A DNA stretch of 64,000 nt from Paenibacillus foliorum (GTDB taxonomy: Bacteria; Bacillota; Bacilli; Paenibacillales; NBRC-103111). Of this stretch, positions 16,496 to 25,450 are shown piece by piece. Both the position numbers and the translations under genes were made by a program. Where the stretch lies: NCBI RefSeq assembly GCF_013141765.1, contig NZ_WHOD01000095.1, positions 1-64,000 on the forward strand, given 5' to 3'. Under the pieces are notes generated by a model. That model ran no database searches. It worked only from the letters and a program-made list of their open reading frames with translations, and was not told the DNA's origin. Positions within the stretch are counted from its first letter, which is position 1, and every line of letters starts with the position of its first letter.

Positions 16496-17161
16496 ATGCC
16501 GATACCTACCAATTTTTCAACGCCAATTAGAATGACTGCTAAAGAACGTGCGTTTTCGCAAATCCAAAGATGGATCATAGATGGAACTCTCCAACCCGCA
16601 GAAAAGCTGATTGATGCTGATTTAGCAGAAGTCTTGGGTGTTAGCAGAACACCGATTCGGGAAGCCTTGCAATTACTGGAGGTCCAAGGACTTGTAGAAA
16701 TGCACCCGGGAAAAGATACGAGAGTGAAGAATATTGAAAAAGATGACATTCTGAAAATGTACCCTACGCTTGCTGCCTTACATTCTCTAGCTGCTGAGTT
16801 AGCGGCGCCCCTCATCTTATCTGAGCATATTGAGCTGTTAAAGGGGTTTAACGCTCAGTTCACAGAAGCTATCGAGAACGGGCAACCGTATCAAGCGATG
16901 GAATTAGATGAACAGTTTCATAATGTCATTGTTGATGTATCCGACAACTCGTATATTTCGTCTTTTAGTTCATCTCTGCAAATTCATATACGCCGATTCA
17001 AATATGTGTTTCTGAAGCAACGTATCACTTCAAATCATGAATCCGTTCTGGAGCATGCTGCTATAATTAGCGCTTTGGAAAACCGTGACCCAGACAAAGC
17101 AGCAGCCATGATGAAGCAAAATCTATTAAGACCTATGCGTGAGCTGCATGCGCTGATCTAA
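16496..17161 (+). CDS. GntR-family transcriptional regulator (FCD subfamily)
   Basis: The 221-residue product has an N-terminal winged helix (about residues 15-80) with LAEVLGVSRTPIREALQLLE, the GntR recognition-helix signature. The all-helical C-terminal domain shows the FCD pattern, including DEQFHNVIVDVSDN; FCD domains bind carboxylic acids through metal. ATG 16496 follows AAAGGAG and is preferred over an in-frame ATG at 16460. It is followed 32 bases later by an IlvD-type dehydratase, so its effector may be a sugar acid or hydroxy acid handled by that enzyme. A near-perfect palindrome sits just upstream. Confidence 0.88.
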   Translation: MPIPTNFSTPIRMTAKERAFSQIQRWIIDGTLQPAEKLIDADLAEVLGVSRTPIREALQLLEVQGLVEMHPGKDTRVKNIEKDDILKMYPTLAALHSLAAELAAPLILSEHIELLKGFNAQFTEAIENGQPYQAMELDEQFHNVIVDVSDNSYISSFSSSLQIHIRRFKYVFLKQRITSNHESVLEHAAIISALENRDPDKAAAMMKQNLLRPMRELHALI

Positions 17162-17193
17162 ATTCTAAACTAATTTTAGAAAGGATGGATAAC

Positions 17194-18888
17194 ATGTCAG
17201 GTAAAGAAGATTTGCGGATACGCAGTAAAGTCATTAGCGAGGGTGTGAATCGGGTTCCGAACCGAGCTATGCTGCGCGCTGTAGGATTTCAAGATGAGGA
17301 TTTTAAAAAGCCCATGATCGGAGTAGCCAGCACTTGGAGTGAAGTGACTCCCTGCAATATTCATATTGATCAACTTGCTGTAGAAGCTAAAAAGGGAATC
17401 AAAGAACATGGCGGAGCTCCTTTAATTTTTAATACGATTACTGTATCCGACGGAATTTCTATGGGGCATGAAGGTATGCTATTTTCCTTACCCAGTCGGG
17501 AGATTATTGCCGATTCCATTGAAATTGTGGTTAATGCGGAACGTTTTGATGGGGTGGTTGCGATTGGGGGATGCGATAAAAATACTCCTGCTTGTTTGAT
17601 GGCAATTGGGAGAATGAATCTGCCAGCCGTCTATGTATATGGGGGAACCATTCAACCAGGGAAGCTGGATGGAAAAGATGTTGATATTGTTACAGCATTT
17701 GAAGCGGTGGGCCAGTACCACGAGGGAAAAATCAGCGATGAACAGCTGCATCAGGTTGAATGCCATGTTTGTCCCGGGGCTGGTGCGTGCGGAGGCATGT
17801 ACACGGCAAACACTATGGCCTCAGCTGCTGAAGCTATGGGGATGAGCTTGCCTGGTTCCTCTTCTACTTCGGCTATTGCACACAGTAAAGCAGAAGAATG
17901 CGCCGCAGCAGGCAAGACTGTGCTGGAGCTTTTAGAAAAGAGGATATTTCCGCGAGATATAATGACCAAAGAGGCATTTGAGAATGCAATAACGGTAGTT
18001 ATGGCACTCGGTGGCTCAACCAATGCTTTTCTGCATCTACTAGCTATTGCACATTCGGTTCAGGTGGATCTAACATTGGATGATTTTGAACGGATACGCA
18101 GAAAGGTGCCTCATCTGGCTGATTTAAAGCCAAGTGGCAAATACGTTATGCAGGATCTGAACGATATCGGTGGCGTGCCAGGAGTTATGAAGCTGTTATT
18201 GGAGCAAGGCTTGCTGCATGGGGATTGCATGACAGTTACAGGTAAAACTTTGGCTGAGAACTTGGCGGTATTAGAGCCTTTAAAAGAAAACCAAGTGATT
18301 ATCCGCCCTTTTGATAATCCATTAAAATCAAGCGGTCCCTTGGTTGTACTTAAAGGAAATCTTGCACCGGATGGTGCAGTAGCCAAAATGTCGGGGTTAA
18401 AGAAGCTTCGTTTTGCTGGTCCTGCTCGTGTCTATAACAGTGAAGAAGAAGCGACACAAGCTATTATGGGAGATGAAATACGGAAGGGTGATGTAGTAGT
18501 CATTCGATATGCGGGTCCCAAAGGTGGGCCAGGCATGCCGGAGATGCTCTCCGTTACGGCAATGATTGTAGGAAAAGGGCTCGGAGGAGAGGTCGCACTA
18601 ATTACGGATGGAAGGTTTTCGGGAGGCTCACATGGGTTTGTAGTAGGACATGTTGCGCCTGAAGCACAAGTGGGTGGACCGATTGCCTTGCTGCAAGAAG
18701 GGGATCTCATAACAATTGATAGTGAAACGCAAGAAATTAATTTTCAAGTATCTCCAGAGGAACTGGAACTAAGAGTGAAAAGCTGGCAAAAGCCTTCACC
18801 TAAGTTCTCATCTGGCGTACTGGCAAAATATGCACGGCTCGTATCTTCTGCTTCCAGGGGAGCAGTGACAGATCTGGATATTTCATGA
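17194..18888 (+). CDS. ilvD: IlvD/Edd-family dehydratase (dihydroxy-acid dehydratase)
   Basis: This 564-residue enzyme is full length for the IlvD/Edd family of iron-sulfur dehydratases. Cluster-ligand cysteines are visible in TPCNIH (about 54), GGCDKNTPAC (about 127) and HVCPGAGACGG (about 193-199). The metal/substrate region FNTITVSDGISMGHEGM and the C-terminal TDGRFSGGSHG are intact. IlvD converts dihydroxy-acids to 2-keto acids for branched-chain amino acid synthesis; close relatives dehydrate sugar acids. Being downstream of a GntR/FCD regulator and away from other ilv genes makes a sugar-acid role possible. I use ATG 17194 because the ATG at 17185 overlaps the GAAAGGA site. Confidence 0.88.
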   Translation: MSGKEDLRIRSKVISEGVNRVPNRAMLRAVGFQDEDFKKPMIGVASTWSEVTPCNIHIDQLAVEAKKGIKEHGGAPLIFNTITVSDGISMGHEGMLFSLPSREIIADSIEIVVNAERFDGVVAIGGCDKNTPACLMAIGRMNLPAVYVYGGTIQPGKLDGKDVDIVTAFEAVGQYHEGKISDEQLHQVECHVCPGAGACGGMYTANTMASAAEAMGMSLPGSSSTSAIAHSKAEECAAAGKTVLELLEKRIFPRDIMTKEAFENAITVVMALGGSTNAFLHLLAIAHSVQVDLTLDDFERIRRKVPHLADLKPSGKYVMQDLNDIGGVPGVMKLLLEQGLLHGDCMTVTGKTLAENLAVLEPLKENQVIIRPFDNPLKSSGPLVVLKGNLAPDGAVAKMSGLKKLRFAGPARVYNSEEEATQAIMGDEIRKGDVVVIRYAGPKGGPGMPEMLSVTAMIVGKGLGGEVALITDGRFSGGSHGFVVGHVAPEAQVGGPIALLQEGDLITIDSETQEINFQVSPEELELRVKSWQKPSPKFSSGVLAKYARLVSSASRGAVTDLDIS

Positions 18889-18910
18889 GGTTGTGAGGAG
18901 TGATACGAAG

Positions 18911-19462
18911 GTGGATTTTTACGGACAAAAAGTGCTTCCCGCTGTACGCAAAATGAGAGATTTGGAGCTGTTATTGAACAGCCATTTCGAATACCTGGTA
19001 CTTCTAGATTGCCATATATCCCAGCTTATGAGTGTATCACAGCTGGCAAGAAGTAATCATAAGAAGCTGCTCATCCATGCTGATCTTATACACGGATTAA
19101 AAAATGACGAATATGCTGTTGAGTTTTTGTGCCAAACGGTGAAGCCAGCAGGCATTATATCTACGAAGAGCACAGCGATTGTGACGGCAAAGAAAAACAA
19201 GCTATTGGCTATCCAGCGGCATTTTCTGCTGGATACAACAGCTTTGGAGATGACCTATAAAATTACAGAGAAAAACCAGCCTGATTTTATTGAAGTGCTT
19301 CCAGGTGTGATGCCGCACATTATTGCCGAAATGTGCGGCAAGCTAAGTATACCTATTCTTGCCGGAGGGTTAATCCGCACGAGTGATGAAGTAGAGATGG
19401 CTCTGCAGGCGGGAGCTGTTGCGGTAACGACCTCCCGCAGAGATATTTGGAGCCAGTATTAG
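18911..19462 (+). CDS. glpP: glycerol-3-phosphate-responsive antiterminator GlpP
   Basis: The 183-residue protein is a GlpP-type RNA antiterminator, a TIM-barrel-like protein that binds glycerol-3-phosphate and the leader RNA of glp genes. Characteristic stretches are HADLIHGLKNDEYAVEFL, GIISTKS, DFIEVLPGVMPHII and PILAGGLIRTSDEVEMAL. I choose the GTG at 18911 behind GAGGAG (18895-18900); a GTG at 18893 would overlap that site. It begins 22 bases after the ilvD-like gene but functionally belongs with the convergent glpD and with glpK. Its predicted target is the terminator at 21203-21261. Confidence 0.93.
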   Translation: MDFYGQKVLPAVRKMRDLELLLNSHFEYLVLLDCHISQLMSVSQLARSNHKKLLIHADLIHGLKNDEYAVEFLCQTVKPAGIISTKSTAIVTAKKNKLLAIQRHFLLDTTALEMTYKITEKNQPDFIEVLPGVMPHIIAEMCGKLSIPILAGGLIRTSDEVEMALQAGAVAVTTSRRDIWSQY

Positions 19463-19502
19463 GAGAAGCTTAGAGTAAAGATAAGTCCAAATGCTAAGTC
19501 TG

Positions 19503-21167
19503 CTATTTCTTCAATGGCTCGGTTGCATCATGGATATGACCGTCAAGGGTTTGCATTAACGCGGCTGAAACAGAAGACTCCCATCCGAACCGCTCAGCCA
19601 TGTAATCCATAACAGGCTGCTTCAAACGTTTTACAGCGTCTATATTGAAATAAAGCGAGCCTGTTCTGCGGATAAAAAAGTCGAGCGGCGTAACAACCAT
19701 CTCCGCTTCGATGCCGTAGAGCAGCGCTGCGAACCATGCGCCTGGCAGTGCATGCTGCTTGGCTTCATCACGGTGTGCGATGTATAACTCGAGTACACGA
19801 TCTATGTTGGAGCCGTAGCGGTGTACGAGAACGGAAGCATCGGCTTCACTCAACCCGGCGCTGATGCCGGCTCTGATTTTGGTTTTGACGAATGCTTCAA
19901 AGCCACTCGAGCCGCCGACATCACCGCCGGAAAGACGAATGCTGTCCGTCTTGCAGCTAGGGTATGGAGCATTCCCTTCTTGCTGCAGCTGTGATGCCAC
20001 CAGATTGACGATCCGTTCGGCCATTTTCCGGTAGCCGGTCAGCTTGCCTCCGGCTATTGTGATTAAGCCGGAAGGTGCAATAAAGATTTCATCCTTACGG
20101 GATAGCTCGGATGGTGATTTGCCGTCCTCGTGGATTAACGGACGCAGTCCCGACCAACTGGACTCCACATCATCCGGCCCCAGCTGGAGTGTCGGGAACA
20201 TGAAATTAGCTGCGCGCAATATATAATCCCGATCCTCTTCAGTCATCCGAGGATTAACGATATCGCCGACATAATTGGTATCGGTTGTACCAATGTAGGT
20301 TTTACCATCGCGTGGAATGGCGAACACCATCCGTCCGTCAGGTGTATCGAAATAAATGGCTTGATTCAACGGGAACTTTTTGCCGTCGATTACAAGATGA
20401 ACGCCTTTCGTCAGATGCAACCGCTTCCCTTGCTTGGAGCCATCGATTTCTCGAATTGTATCGACCCATGGGCCTGCTGCATTAACGATCCGTTTGGCGC
20501 GCACGTCCACGCTCACTCCTGTTAGCTGATCAACGACTTTTACGCCGACCAACTTTCCTTGGTCATATAGAAGCTCCTCGGCTTTGGCGTAACTGACCGC
20601 CTTCACCCCGCGGCTCACAGCTTCCTTCATCGTCTCTATCGTTAGACGCGCATCATCGGTACGATACTCGACATAGTACCCTCCACCTTTGAGCATATCC
20701 GTACGAAGCAGCGGCTCCTTCGTTAATGTTTTGTCCTTGTTTAGCATTATTCTGCGTTCTTGCCTTCGTACACCAGCCAACAGGTCATAAACAAGCAGTC
20801 CTACGGATGTTGCCAGCTTGCCATACGTTCCTCCTTGGATGATAGGCAGCAGCATCCATTCAGGATTTGTCACATGGGGCGCATTTTCGTATACGATTGC
20901 GCGTTCTTTACCTACCTCAGCGACCAGCTTAAATTCCAACTGCTTTAAGTAACGAAGTCCGCCATGAATGAGCTTGGTTGAACGACTGGAGGTACCGGCT
21001 CCGAAATCCTGCATTTCGATCAAGCCTGTACTCATGCCGCGGCTCTGTGCATCCAAAGCAATGCCCGCTCCTGTGATTCCTCCGCCAATAACCAATAAAT
21101 CCAACGTTTGCTGACCCAGCTCTTTTAAGTTTGAAATTCGTTTCTCGCTCGAAAAGTGTGCTCCCAT
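19503..21167 (-). CDS. glpD: aerobic glycerol-3-phosphate dehydrogenase
   Basis: This FAD enzyme oxidises glycerol-3-phosphate to dihydroxyacetone phosphate at the membrane and passes electrons to quinone. About 554 residues are encoded. The N-terminus has LLVIGGGITGAGIALDA, followed by the diagnostic FGAGTSSRSTKLIHGGLRYL. A second conserved block is YIGTTDTNY. I favour the ATG at 21167 (MGAHFSSEKR) over an ATG at 21179 that overlaps the AAAGGATGGG site. The gene has a leader with a terminator and a sigma-A promoter, fits GlpP control, and is divergent from glpK. Confidence 0.95.
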   Translation of the reverse strand: MGAHFSSEKRISNLKELGQQTLDLLVIGGGITGAGIALDAQSRGMSTGLIEMQDFGAGTSSRSTKLIHGGLRYLKQLEFKLVAEVGKERAIVYENAPHVTNPEWMLLPIIQGGTYGKLATSVGLLVYDLLAGVRRQERRIMLNKDKTLTKEPLLRTDMLKGGGYYVEYRTDDARLTIETMKEAVSRGVKAVSYAKAEELLYDQGKLVGVKVVDQLTGVSVDVRAKRIVNAAGPWVDTIREIDGSKQGKRLHLTKGVHLVIDGKKFPLNQAIYFDTPDGRMVFAIPRDGKTYIGTTDTNYVGDIVNPRMTEEDRDYILRAANFMFPTLQLGPDDVESSWSGLRPLIHEDGKSPSELSRKDEIFIAPSGLITIAGGKLTGYRKMAERIVNLVASQLQQEGNAPYPSCKTDSIRLSGGDVGGSSGFEAFVKTKIRAGISAGLSEADASVLVHRYGSNIDRVLELYIAHRDEAKQHALPGAWFAALLYGIEAEMVVTPLDFFIRRTGSLYFNIDAVKRLKQPVMDYMAERFGWESSVSAALMQTLDGHIHDATEPLKK

Positions 21168-21202
21168 AAACAATCCCATCCTTTTTCTATATGATTACAA
21201 AC

Positions 21203-21261
21203 AAAAAAGACCGCAAACATGATCCCATTGCAATGCTTATGCATTGGGTATGTTTCGGTCT
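21203..21261 (-). terminator. glpD leader terminator, GlpP antitermination target
   Basis: On the minus strand a long imperfect hairpin spans 21261-21208, with outer arms AGACCG and CGGTCT and matching AAACAT/ATGTTT inside. It is followed by six T residues (A-run at 21203-21208). It lies between the glpD promoter and the glpD start, the arrangement known for GlpP-controlled leaders in Bacillus subtilis. Confidence 0.8.
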
Positions 21262-21300
21262 CTCTGGTTCTCTGACCTGATTATTAACTTGTTAGTGCGT

Positions 21301-21329
21301 ATCATATCATGCCCCAGAAGATTAATCAA
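21301..21329 (-). promoter_or_regulatory. glpD promoter
   Basis: On the minus strand TTGATT (21329-21324) is separated by exactly 17 bases from TATGAT (21306-21301). Transcription would start near 21294 and produce a leader of roughly 125 nucleotides containing the terminator hairpin. Confidence 0.7.
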
Positions 21330-21334
21330 TACGG

Positions 21335-21364
21335 TTGACAGTGAAAATGATAGTGTGTTAGATT
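21335..21364 (+). promoter_or_regulatory. glpK promoter
   Basis: TTGACA (21335-21340) and TAGATT (21359-21364) are 18 bases apart and face glpK. No terminator is seen between this promoter and the glpK start, so glpK appears not to use leader antitermination. Confidence 0.6.
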
Positions 21365-21372
21365 GCATCTGA

Positions 21373-21386
21373 TGAAAGCGTTTTTT
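21373..21386 (+). promoter_or_regulatory. cre-like site downstream of the glpK promoter
   Basis: TGAAAGCGTTTTTT matches the CcpA cre consensus TGWAANCGNTNWCA at 12 of 14 positions, missing the last two. It lies between the -10 and the glpK start, a position where CcpA acts as a roadblock. Confidence 0.4.
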
Positions 21387-21420
21387 ATCGTCATAGGATT
21401 GTGGCAGGAGGGGAAAAGCC

Positions 21421-22908
21421 ATGAAACAAAAACGTTATGTAGTGGCCATAGACCAAGGGACAACGAGCTGTAGAGCTATCGTTTTTGATCCACAAGGGGC
21501 TATTGTCAGCACGGCTCAGAAGGAATTTACGCAATTTTTTCCGAAATCCGGTTGGGTAGAGCATGATGCGGAGGAAATTTGGCAGGTGCAGCTGGAGGTA
21601 CTTCACGAAGCGGTAAAATTGCTTGATCTGGAGGAGATTGCAGCAATCGGTATTACCAATCAGCGCGAAACGACTGTGGTATGGGATAAGCAGACTGGCA
21701 AGCCGCTGCATCCGGCCATTGTTTGGCAGTGCCGAAGAACGAGCGCGATGTGTGAGGAGCTGAAGCAGCAGGGCTGGGAACCCATTATTCGAAGCAAAAC
21801 AGGATTGGTGCTTGATGCCTATTTTTCGGGAACGAAGCTGAAGTGGCTGCTGGATAACAATCCTGATATAAGGGCTAAGGCAGAGCAGGGAGAGGCTCTG
21901 TTCGGTACTATCGATTCATGGTTAATTTGGAAGTTGACGGAAGGCCGCCAGCATGTCACCGATGCAAGCAATGCCTCAAGGACAATGCTGCTCAATATTC
22001 ATTCCGTACAATGGGATGATGACATATTGCGTGAATTAAACATACCGAAGGCCATGCTGCCGGAGGTTAAATCATCCAGTGAGGTGTACGGATATACGGA
22101 GCTTCTAGGTACAACCGCTGGCGTTCGCATTCCAATTGCTGGAGCCGCTGGAGATCAGCAGGCGGCTTTGTTCGGTCAAGGCTGCTTCACCGAAGGAATG
22201 GCTAAGAACACCTACGGTACGGGCTGCTTTGTATTGAAACAAACCGGAGAGAAGCCGGTCATGTCTGAGAAAGGGCTTATTACTACCATAGCCTGGAGCT
22301 TGAACGGCAAAGTGTATTATGCCTTGGAAGGCAGTGTATTTAATGCCGGTACTGTTGTGCAGTGGCTTCGTGATGGACTCGGCATTGTAGGAACCGCCGC
22401 TGAGACGGAAGTGATTGCAAAATCCGTAGAGCATACAGAAGGCGTCTACTTCGTGCCGGCCTTTACCGGCTTAGGCACTCCATATTGGGAGCCTGATGCA
22501 CGCGGCATGATTACTGGCTTGACCCGCGCTTCAACAAGAGCACATATTGTTAGAGCAGCATTGGAGTCGATAGCTTTCCAGAGCTACGAAGTTCTACAGG
22601 TGATGGAGGAAGAGTCCGGTATTCATCTGCGCGAACTGAGGGTGGACGGCGGCGCTGTGAAGAATGAGTTCCTCATGCAGTTCCAAGCTGATCTGCTTGG
22701 TGTTGCTGTAACCCGGCCTAGGGTTATAGAGACGACAGCGCTGGGAGCTGCATTTCTTGCAGGGCTGGCAGTTGGATTATGGAACGATTTGTCCGAGCTG
22801 GAGCAGTTGAAGGGATACGACCGTTCCTTTAGACCGGCCAAGGACGAGGCTTATCGCAAACAGGCGGTTTCTGCCTGGCAGCGTGCGGTAGCTTATCAAT
22901 TGGGGTAG
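21421..22908 (+). CDS. glpK: glycerol kinase
   Basis: This 495-residue cytosolic FGGY kinase phosphorylates glycerol to glycerol-3-phosphate. Visible motifs are DQGTTSCRAIVFD at the N-terminus, TNQRETTVVWD, the nucleotide-binding AGAAGDQQAALFGQ and KNTYGTGCF, and FTGLGTPYW in the second domain. Low-GC Gram-positive enzymes usually carry a phosphorylatable His shortly before AGxAGDQQ; here that segment reads VYGYTELLGTTAGVRIP and has no His, closer to the E. coli type, so activation by HPr may be absent. AGGAGGGG precedes the ATG. No glycerol facilitator gene is adjacent. Confidence 0.95.
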   Translation: MKQKRYVVAIDQGTTSCRAIVFDPQGAIVSTAQKEFTQFFPKSGWVEHDAEEIWQVQLEVLHEAVKLLDLEEIAAIGITNQRETTVVWDKQTGKPLHPAIVWQCRRTSAMCEELKQQGWEPIIRSKTGLVLDAYFSGTKLKWLLDNNPDIRAKAEQGEALFGTIDSWLIWKLTEGRQHVTDASNASRTMLLNIHSVQWDDDILRELNIPKAMLPEVKSSSEVYGYTELLGTTAGVRIPIAGAAGDQQAALFGQGCFTEGMAKNTYGTGCFVLKQTGEKPVMSEKGLITTIAWSLNGKVYYALEGSVFNAGTVVQWLRDGLGIVGTAAETEVIAKSVEHTEGVYFVPAFTGLGTPYWEPDARGMITGLTRASTRAHIVRAALESIAFQSYEVLQVMEEESGIHLRELRVDGGAVKNEFLMQFQADLLGVAVTRPRVIETTALGAAFLAGLAVGLWNDLSELEQLKGYDRSFRPAKDEAYRKQAVSAWQRAVAYQLG

Positions 22909-23002
22909 TAGTAGGAGTTAATGCAAAAATAAATTGTAAGCAACGAAATGGCTGCCCAAAAGGGATACGCTCTAGTGAGACTATAGCAAAATATGTGAAA
23001 AT

Positions 23003-23046
23003 GAACCTTCCAACAACCTATACAAGTTGAGTTGGAGGTTCTTTTT
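23003..23046 (+). terminator. glpK terminator
   Basis: GAACCTTCCAAC pairs with GTTGGAGGTTC with a bulge, followed by TTTTT at 23042-23046. It lies about 95 bases after the glpK stop. The rest of the gap up to the convergent histidine kinase at 23259 holds only a weak cre-like string at 23234. Confidence 0.75.
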
Positions 23047-23258
23047 GCATCTAATTTACGCTTAAAGAGGGTGTTGGAATTTTCCTGTAAACTTGATTGG
23101 ATCTGAGAGCTAGTCAAACTCCTGACTTTAAACAGGGGCCTGATGGTTACGAAAAACCGTGAACCACAGCTTAGCAAATTCACATTCTGCAGCATCCAAT
23201 TCAACATTTAAACATTACTCAATTATCGATTCATGTAAACGGTTTTTGGCAAATTCGG

Positions 23259-24647
23259 CTACAATGGGATACGCACTTTGAAGGAACTTCCTTCACCTAC
23301 CATGCTGTCCACATGAATAGTACCCCGACCCGCATCCACGATGTTCTTGGCAATCGCAAGACCCAGTCCATGTCCGCCGGTCTGGCGCGTTCGCGACTTA
23401 TCCTGCCTATAAAAACGGTCGAAGACACGAGGGAGCGCTTCGGCAGCAATGCCGATACCGCTATCCTTGACCTCGATTGTGAGGATGTGGGCCCCTTTTT
23501 CCATCCCATCCTCAAGAAGTACAGTGACCAACCCTTTTTCCGGCGTATATTTAACCGCATTATCGATTAACAGAACGAGCAGCTGTGTCAATTTCTCCGC
23601 GTCCCAATTCACCGTCAGCTCGTCGGGAGCGTGCAGCCTTAAGACAATGTCCTTTGCTTGGGCCAATGGCTGAAGCTTATTAACCACGCTTACGGCAGCA
23701 TCTCGCAAATTAAACGAGGAGCGATTTAGCACGAATTCTCCTGAATCGGAGCGGGCCAAGTGCAGCAGCTCTTGAACCAGCTTGGTTATTGAGTTTACCT
23801 CATCTTTCATACCCTTAAGCACATTCTTCGAGAAGGGATCGTTATCGATGCTCGCTTCGAGCTGAAGTGCTTCAATCGATGTCAGCATGACACTCATTGG
23901 AGTACGCAGTTCATGGGAAGCATCAGCTACGAACTCACGTTGTCTCGCATAAGCTCTAGCAATCGGTATAATCGCTTTGCGCGACATTAAATGACTGAGC
24001 CATAAGGCTAGAATAAAGAAAAGCAGTACCATTCCGACCAGCAGAATGAGCAGCCAACGAAACAAATCATGTTGGAATGTGACCTCCTTTCCCACATATA
24101 AGGTGCCGATTCTCTCCCCATTCCATTGCAGCTCGCGGCTCGTAACAAGGAATCTTGCATCCGCTCCTTGCTTTGGGCGTCCTGGCTCGTCCGGGGGCGG
24201 ATTGTCAAACGTTTGCAGGGTAACCTTTTCTATTGCTTTCCCCTTGAAATAGCCCTTTCTGATGGACTCCATCACCTGAGTGCGCAGTTCCGGCTGAATC
24301 TCACCCCCCAGCTCCACATTTCCATTCATTGCAATTAAGTAATAAAACGATTGATCGGTGCTGATCGAGAAGGCATCCTCTACGGAGCGCGGGGGGCGTC
24401 TATTCGGATTGTTATCTTGGTCCGCCCACTTTTGTAGTGTGCGTATTTCACTGTCTGCGAGCTCGTTCAGACGAACCCTCTGATCGTTCCAGATGAACAG
24501 ATACAGTAGGGCATACACAATAATCACGAATAAACTGAGGAAAATAATAAGCACACCGCTGTATTGCAGAGTGAGCTTATTGCGCGTACGGTCGAATAAA
24601 TCGCCTTCATATAGCCACTTTTTTAACGAACCCCAGTTACGCATCAA
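23259..24647 (-). CDS. two-component sensor histidine kinase
   Basis: The 462-residue membrane kinase has a helix at about residues 31-52, an extracytoplasmic sensor of about 145 residues and a second helix near 197-218. The dimerisation block FVADASHELRTPMSVMLTS gives the phospho-acceptor His near residue 243. N-box (LIDNAVKYTPEKG), DSGIGIAAEALPRVFDRFYR and GLGLAIAKNIV follow. Its start overlaps the end of the upstream response-regulator gene by 11 bases. The ligand is unknown. The gene to the right of the regulator, on the opposite strand, encodes a secreted protein that may be its target. Confidence 0.9.
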   Translation of the reverse strand: MMRNWGSLKKWLYEGDLFDRTRNKLTLQYSGVLIIFLSLFVIIVYALLYLFIWNDQRVRLNELADSEIRTLQKWADQDNNPNRRPPRSVEDAFSISTDQSFYYLIAMNGNVELGGEIQPELRTQVMESIRKGYFKGKAIEKVTLQTFDNPPPDEPGRPKQGADARFLVTSRELQWNGERIGTLYVGKEVTFQHDLFRWLLILLVGMVLLFFILALWLSHLMSRKAIIPIARAYARQREFVADASHELRTPMSVMLTSIEALQLEASIDNDPFSKNVLKGMKDEVNSITKLVQELLHLARSDSGEFVLNRSSFNLRDAAVSVVNKLQPLAQAKDIVLRLHAPDELTVNWDAEKLTQLLVLLIDNAVKYTPEKGLVTVLLEDGMEKGAHILTIEVKDSGIGIAAEALPRVFDRFYRQDKSRTRQTGGHGLGLAIAKNIVDAGRGTIHVDSMVGEGSSFKVRIPL

Positions 24648-25311
24648 TTTTATAACCTATACCTCTCACGCTCTGAATAAGCTCCCTTGAGTCGGAGGGG
24701 ACGAGCTTCTTGCGTATTAATTTGACGATAGCATCAATCGACTTCAAATTCACTTCCGCATCAAGACCCCACACCTTGTCCAAAATGACCTCGCGTGTCA
24801 AGGTACGACCCTTGTTTTGCAGTAGCAGGTCCAGAATTTGAAACTCACGCGGGGATAATTGGATTTCTTGGTCACCTTGAATAACGATCTGATTCGTCCT
24901 CTGCAGCTCTAGATCTCGGATGCGGATTACATCCTCCTGCAACGGAATGAAATTTCTGCGCATCAGTGCTCGCAAACGCGCTAGCAGCTCGTCCATCTCG
25001 AATGGTTTGACCAGATAATCGTCAGCACCGGCATCTAGACCTTCAACGCGATCCTGTAATGCATCTTTCGCTGTCAGCATTAGAATCGCACCGAGATATC
25101 CCATTTTGCGGAGTCTGGCGCATGTATCGCGGCCATTTCCTTCCGGCATCATCCAATCGAGAACAACAACATCATAGCTGGAAGCCGTCGCATAATCGAA
25201 CGCATCATTCCCTGTTGTTACCCAGTCAACGGCACAGCCCGTTTTTTTCTTCAGCATATGTACGGTTAGCTCTCCCAGCCGATCATCGTCTTCCGCCAAT
25301 AAGATCTTCAT
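24637..25311 (-). CDS. OmpR-family response regulator
   Basis: The 224-residue DNA-binding regulator has a receiver domain with the acidic pair in LLAEDDD, the phospho-acceptor Asp in VVLDWMMPEG, Thr in MLTAKD and Lys in YLVKPFEMDELLARL. The C-terminal winged helix (from about residue 127) has LSPREFQILDLLLQNKG and ends SVRGIGYKIDA. It is first in a leftward operon with its kinase, overlapping it by 11 bases. A direct repeat of TTTCACC upstream is a candidate binding site. Confidence 0.92.
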   Translation of the reverse strand: MKILLAEDDDRLGELTVHMLKKKTGCAVDWVTTGNDAFDYATASSYDVVVLDWMMPEGNGRDTCARLRKMGYLGAILMLTAKDALQDRVEGLDAGADDYLVKPFEMDELLARLRALMRRNFIPLQEDVIRIRDLELQRTNQIVIQGDQEIQLSPREFQILDLLLQNKGRTLTREVILDKVWGLDAEVNLKSIDAIVKLIRKKLVPSDSRELIQSVRGIGYKIDA

Positions 25312-25371
25312 AGGCTTGCCCCATTTCCTGATTTATCCTTTTTAAAACAGTATAATCGAAAGTCTTCATGC

Positions 25372-25389
25372 TTTCACCGTAATTTCACC
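25372..25389. promoter_or_regulatory. direct repeat TTTCACC, candidate response-regulator site
   Basis: TTTCACC occurs at 25372-25378 and 25383-25389, an 11-base period that places both on one face of the helix. OmpR/PhoB-family regulators bind this kind of direct repeat. It lies between the divergent response regulator and secreted-protein genes, so it could control both. Confidence 0.5.
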
Positions 25390-25450
25390 AAGTCCAAGTA
25401 ATATAGGTTTCAAGGAATACAAAATCCAATGAGATGAAGGGAAGATTACA

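Noticed and set aside
23234..23247. cre-like string TGTAAACGGTTTTT
   Set aside because: It lies at the 3' ends of two convergent genes and has no promoter nearby, so it is probably chance.
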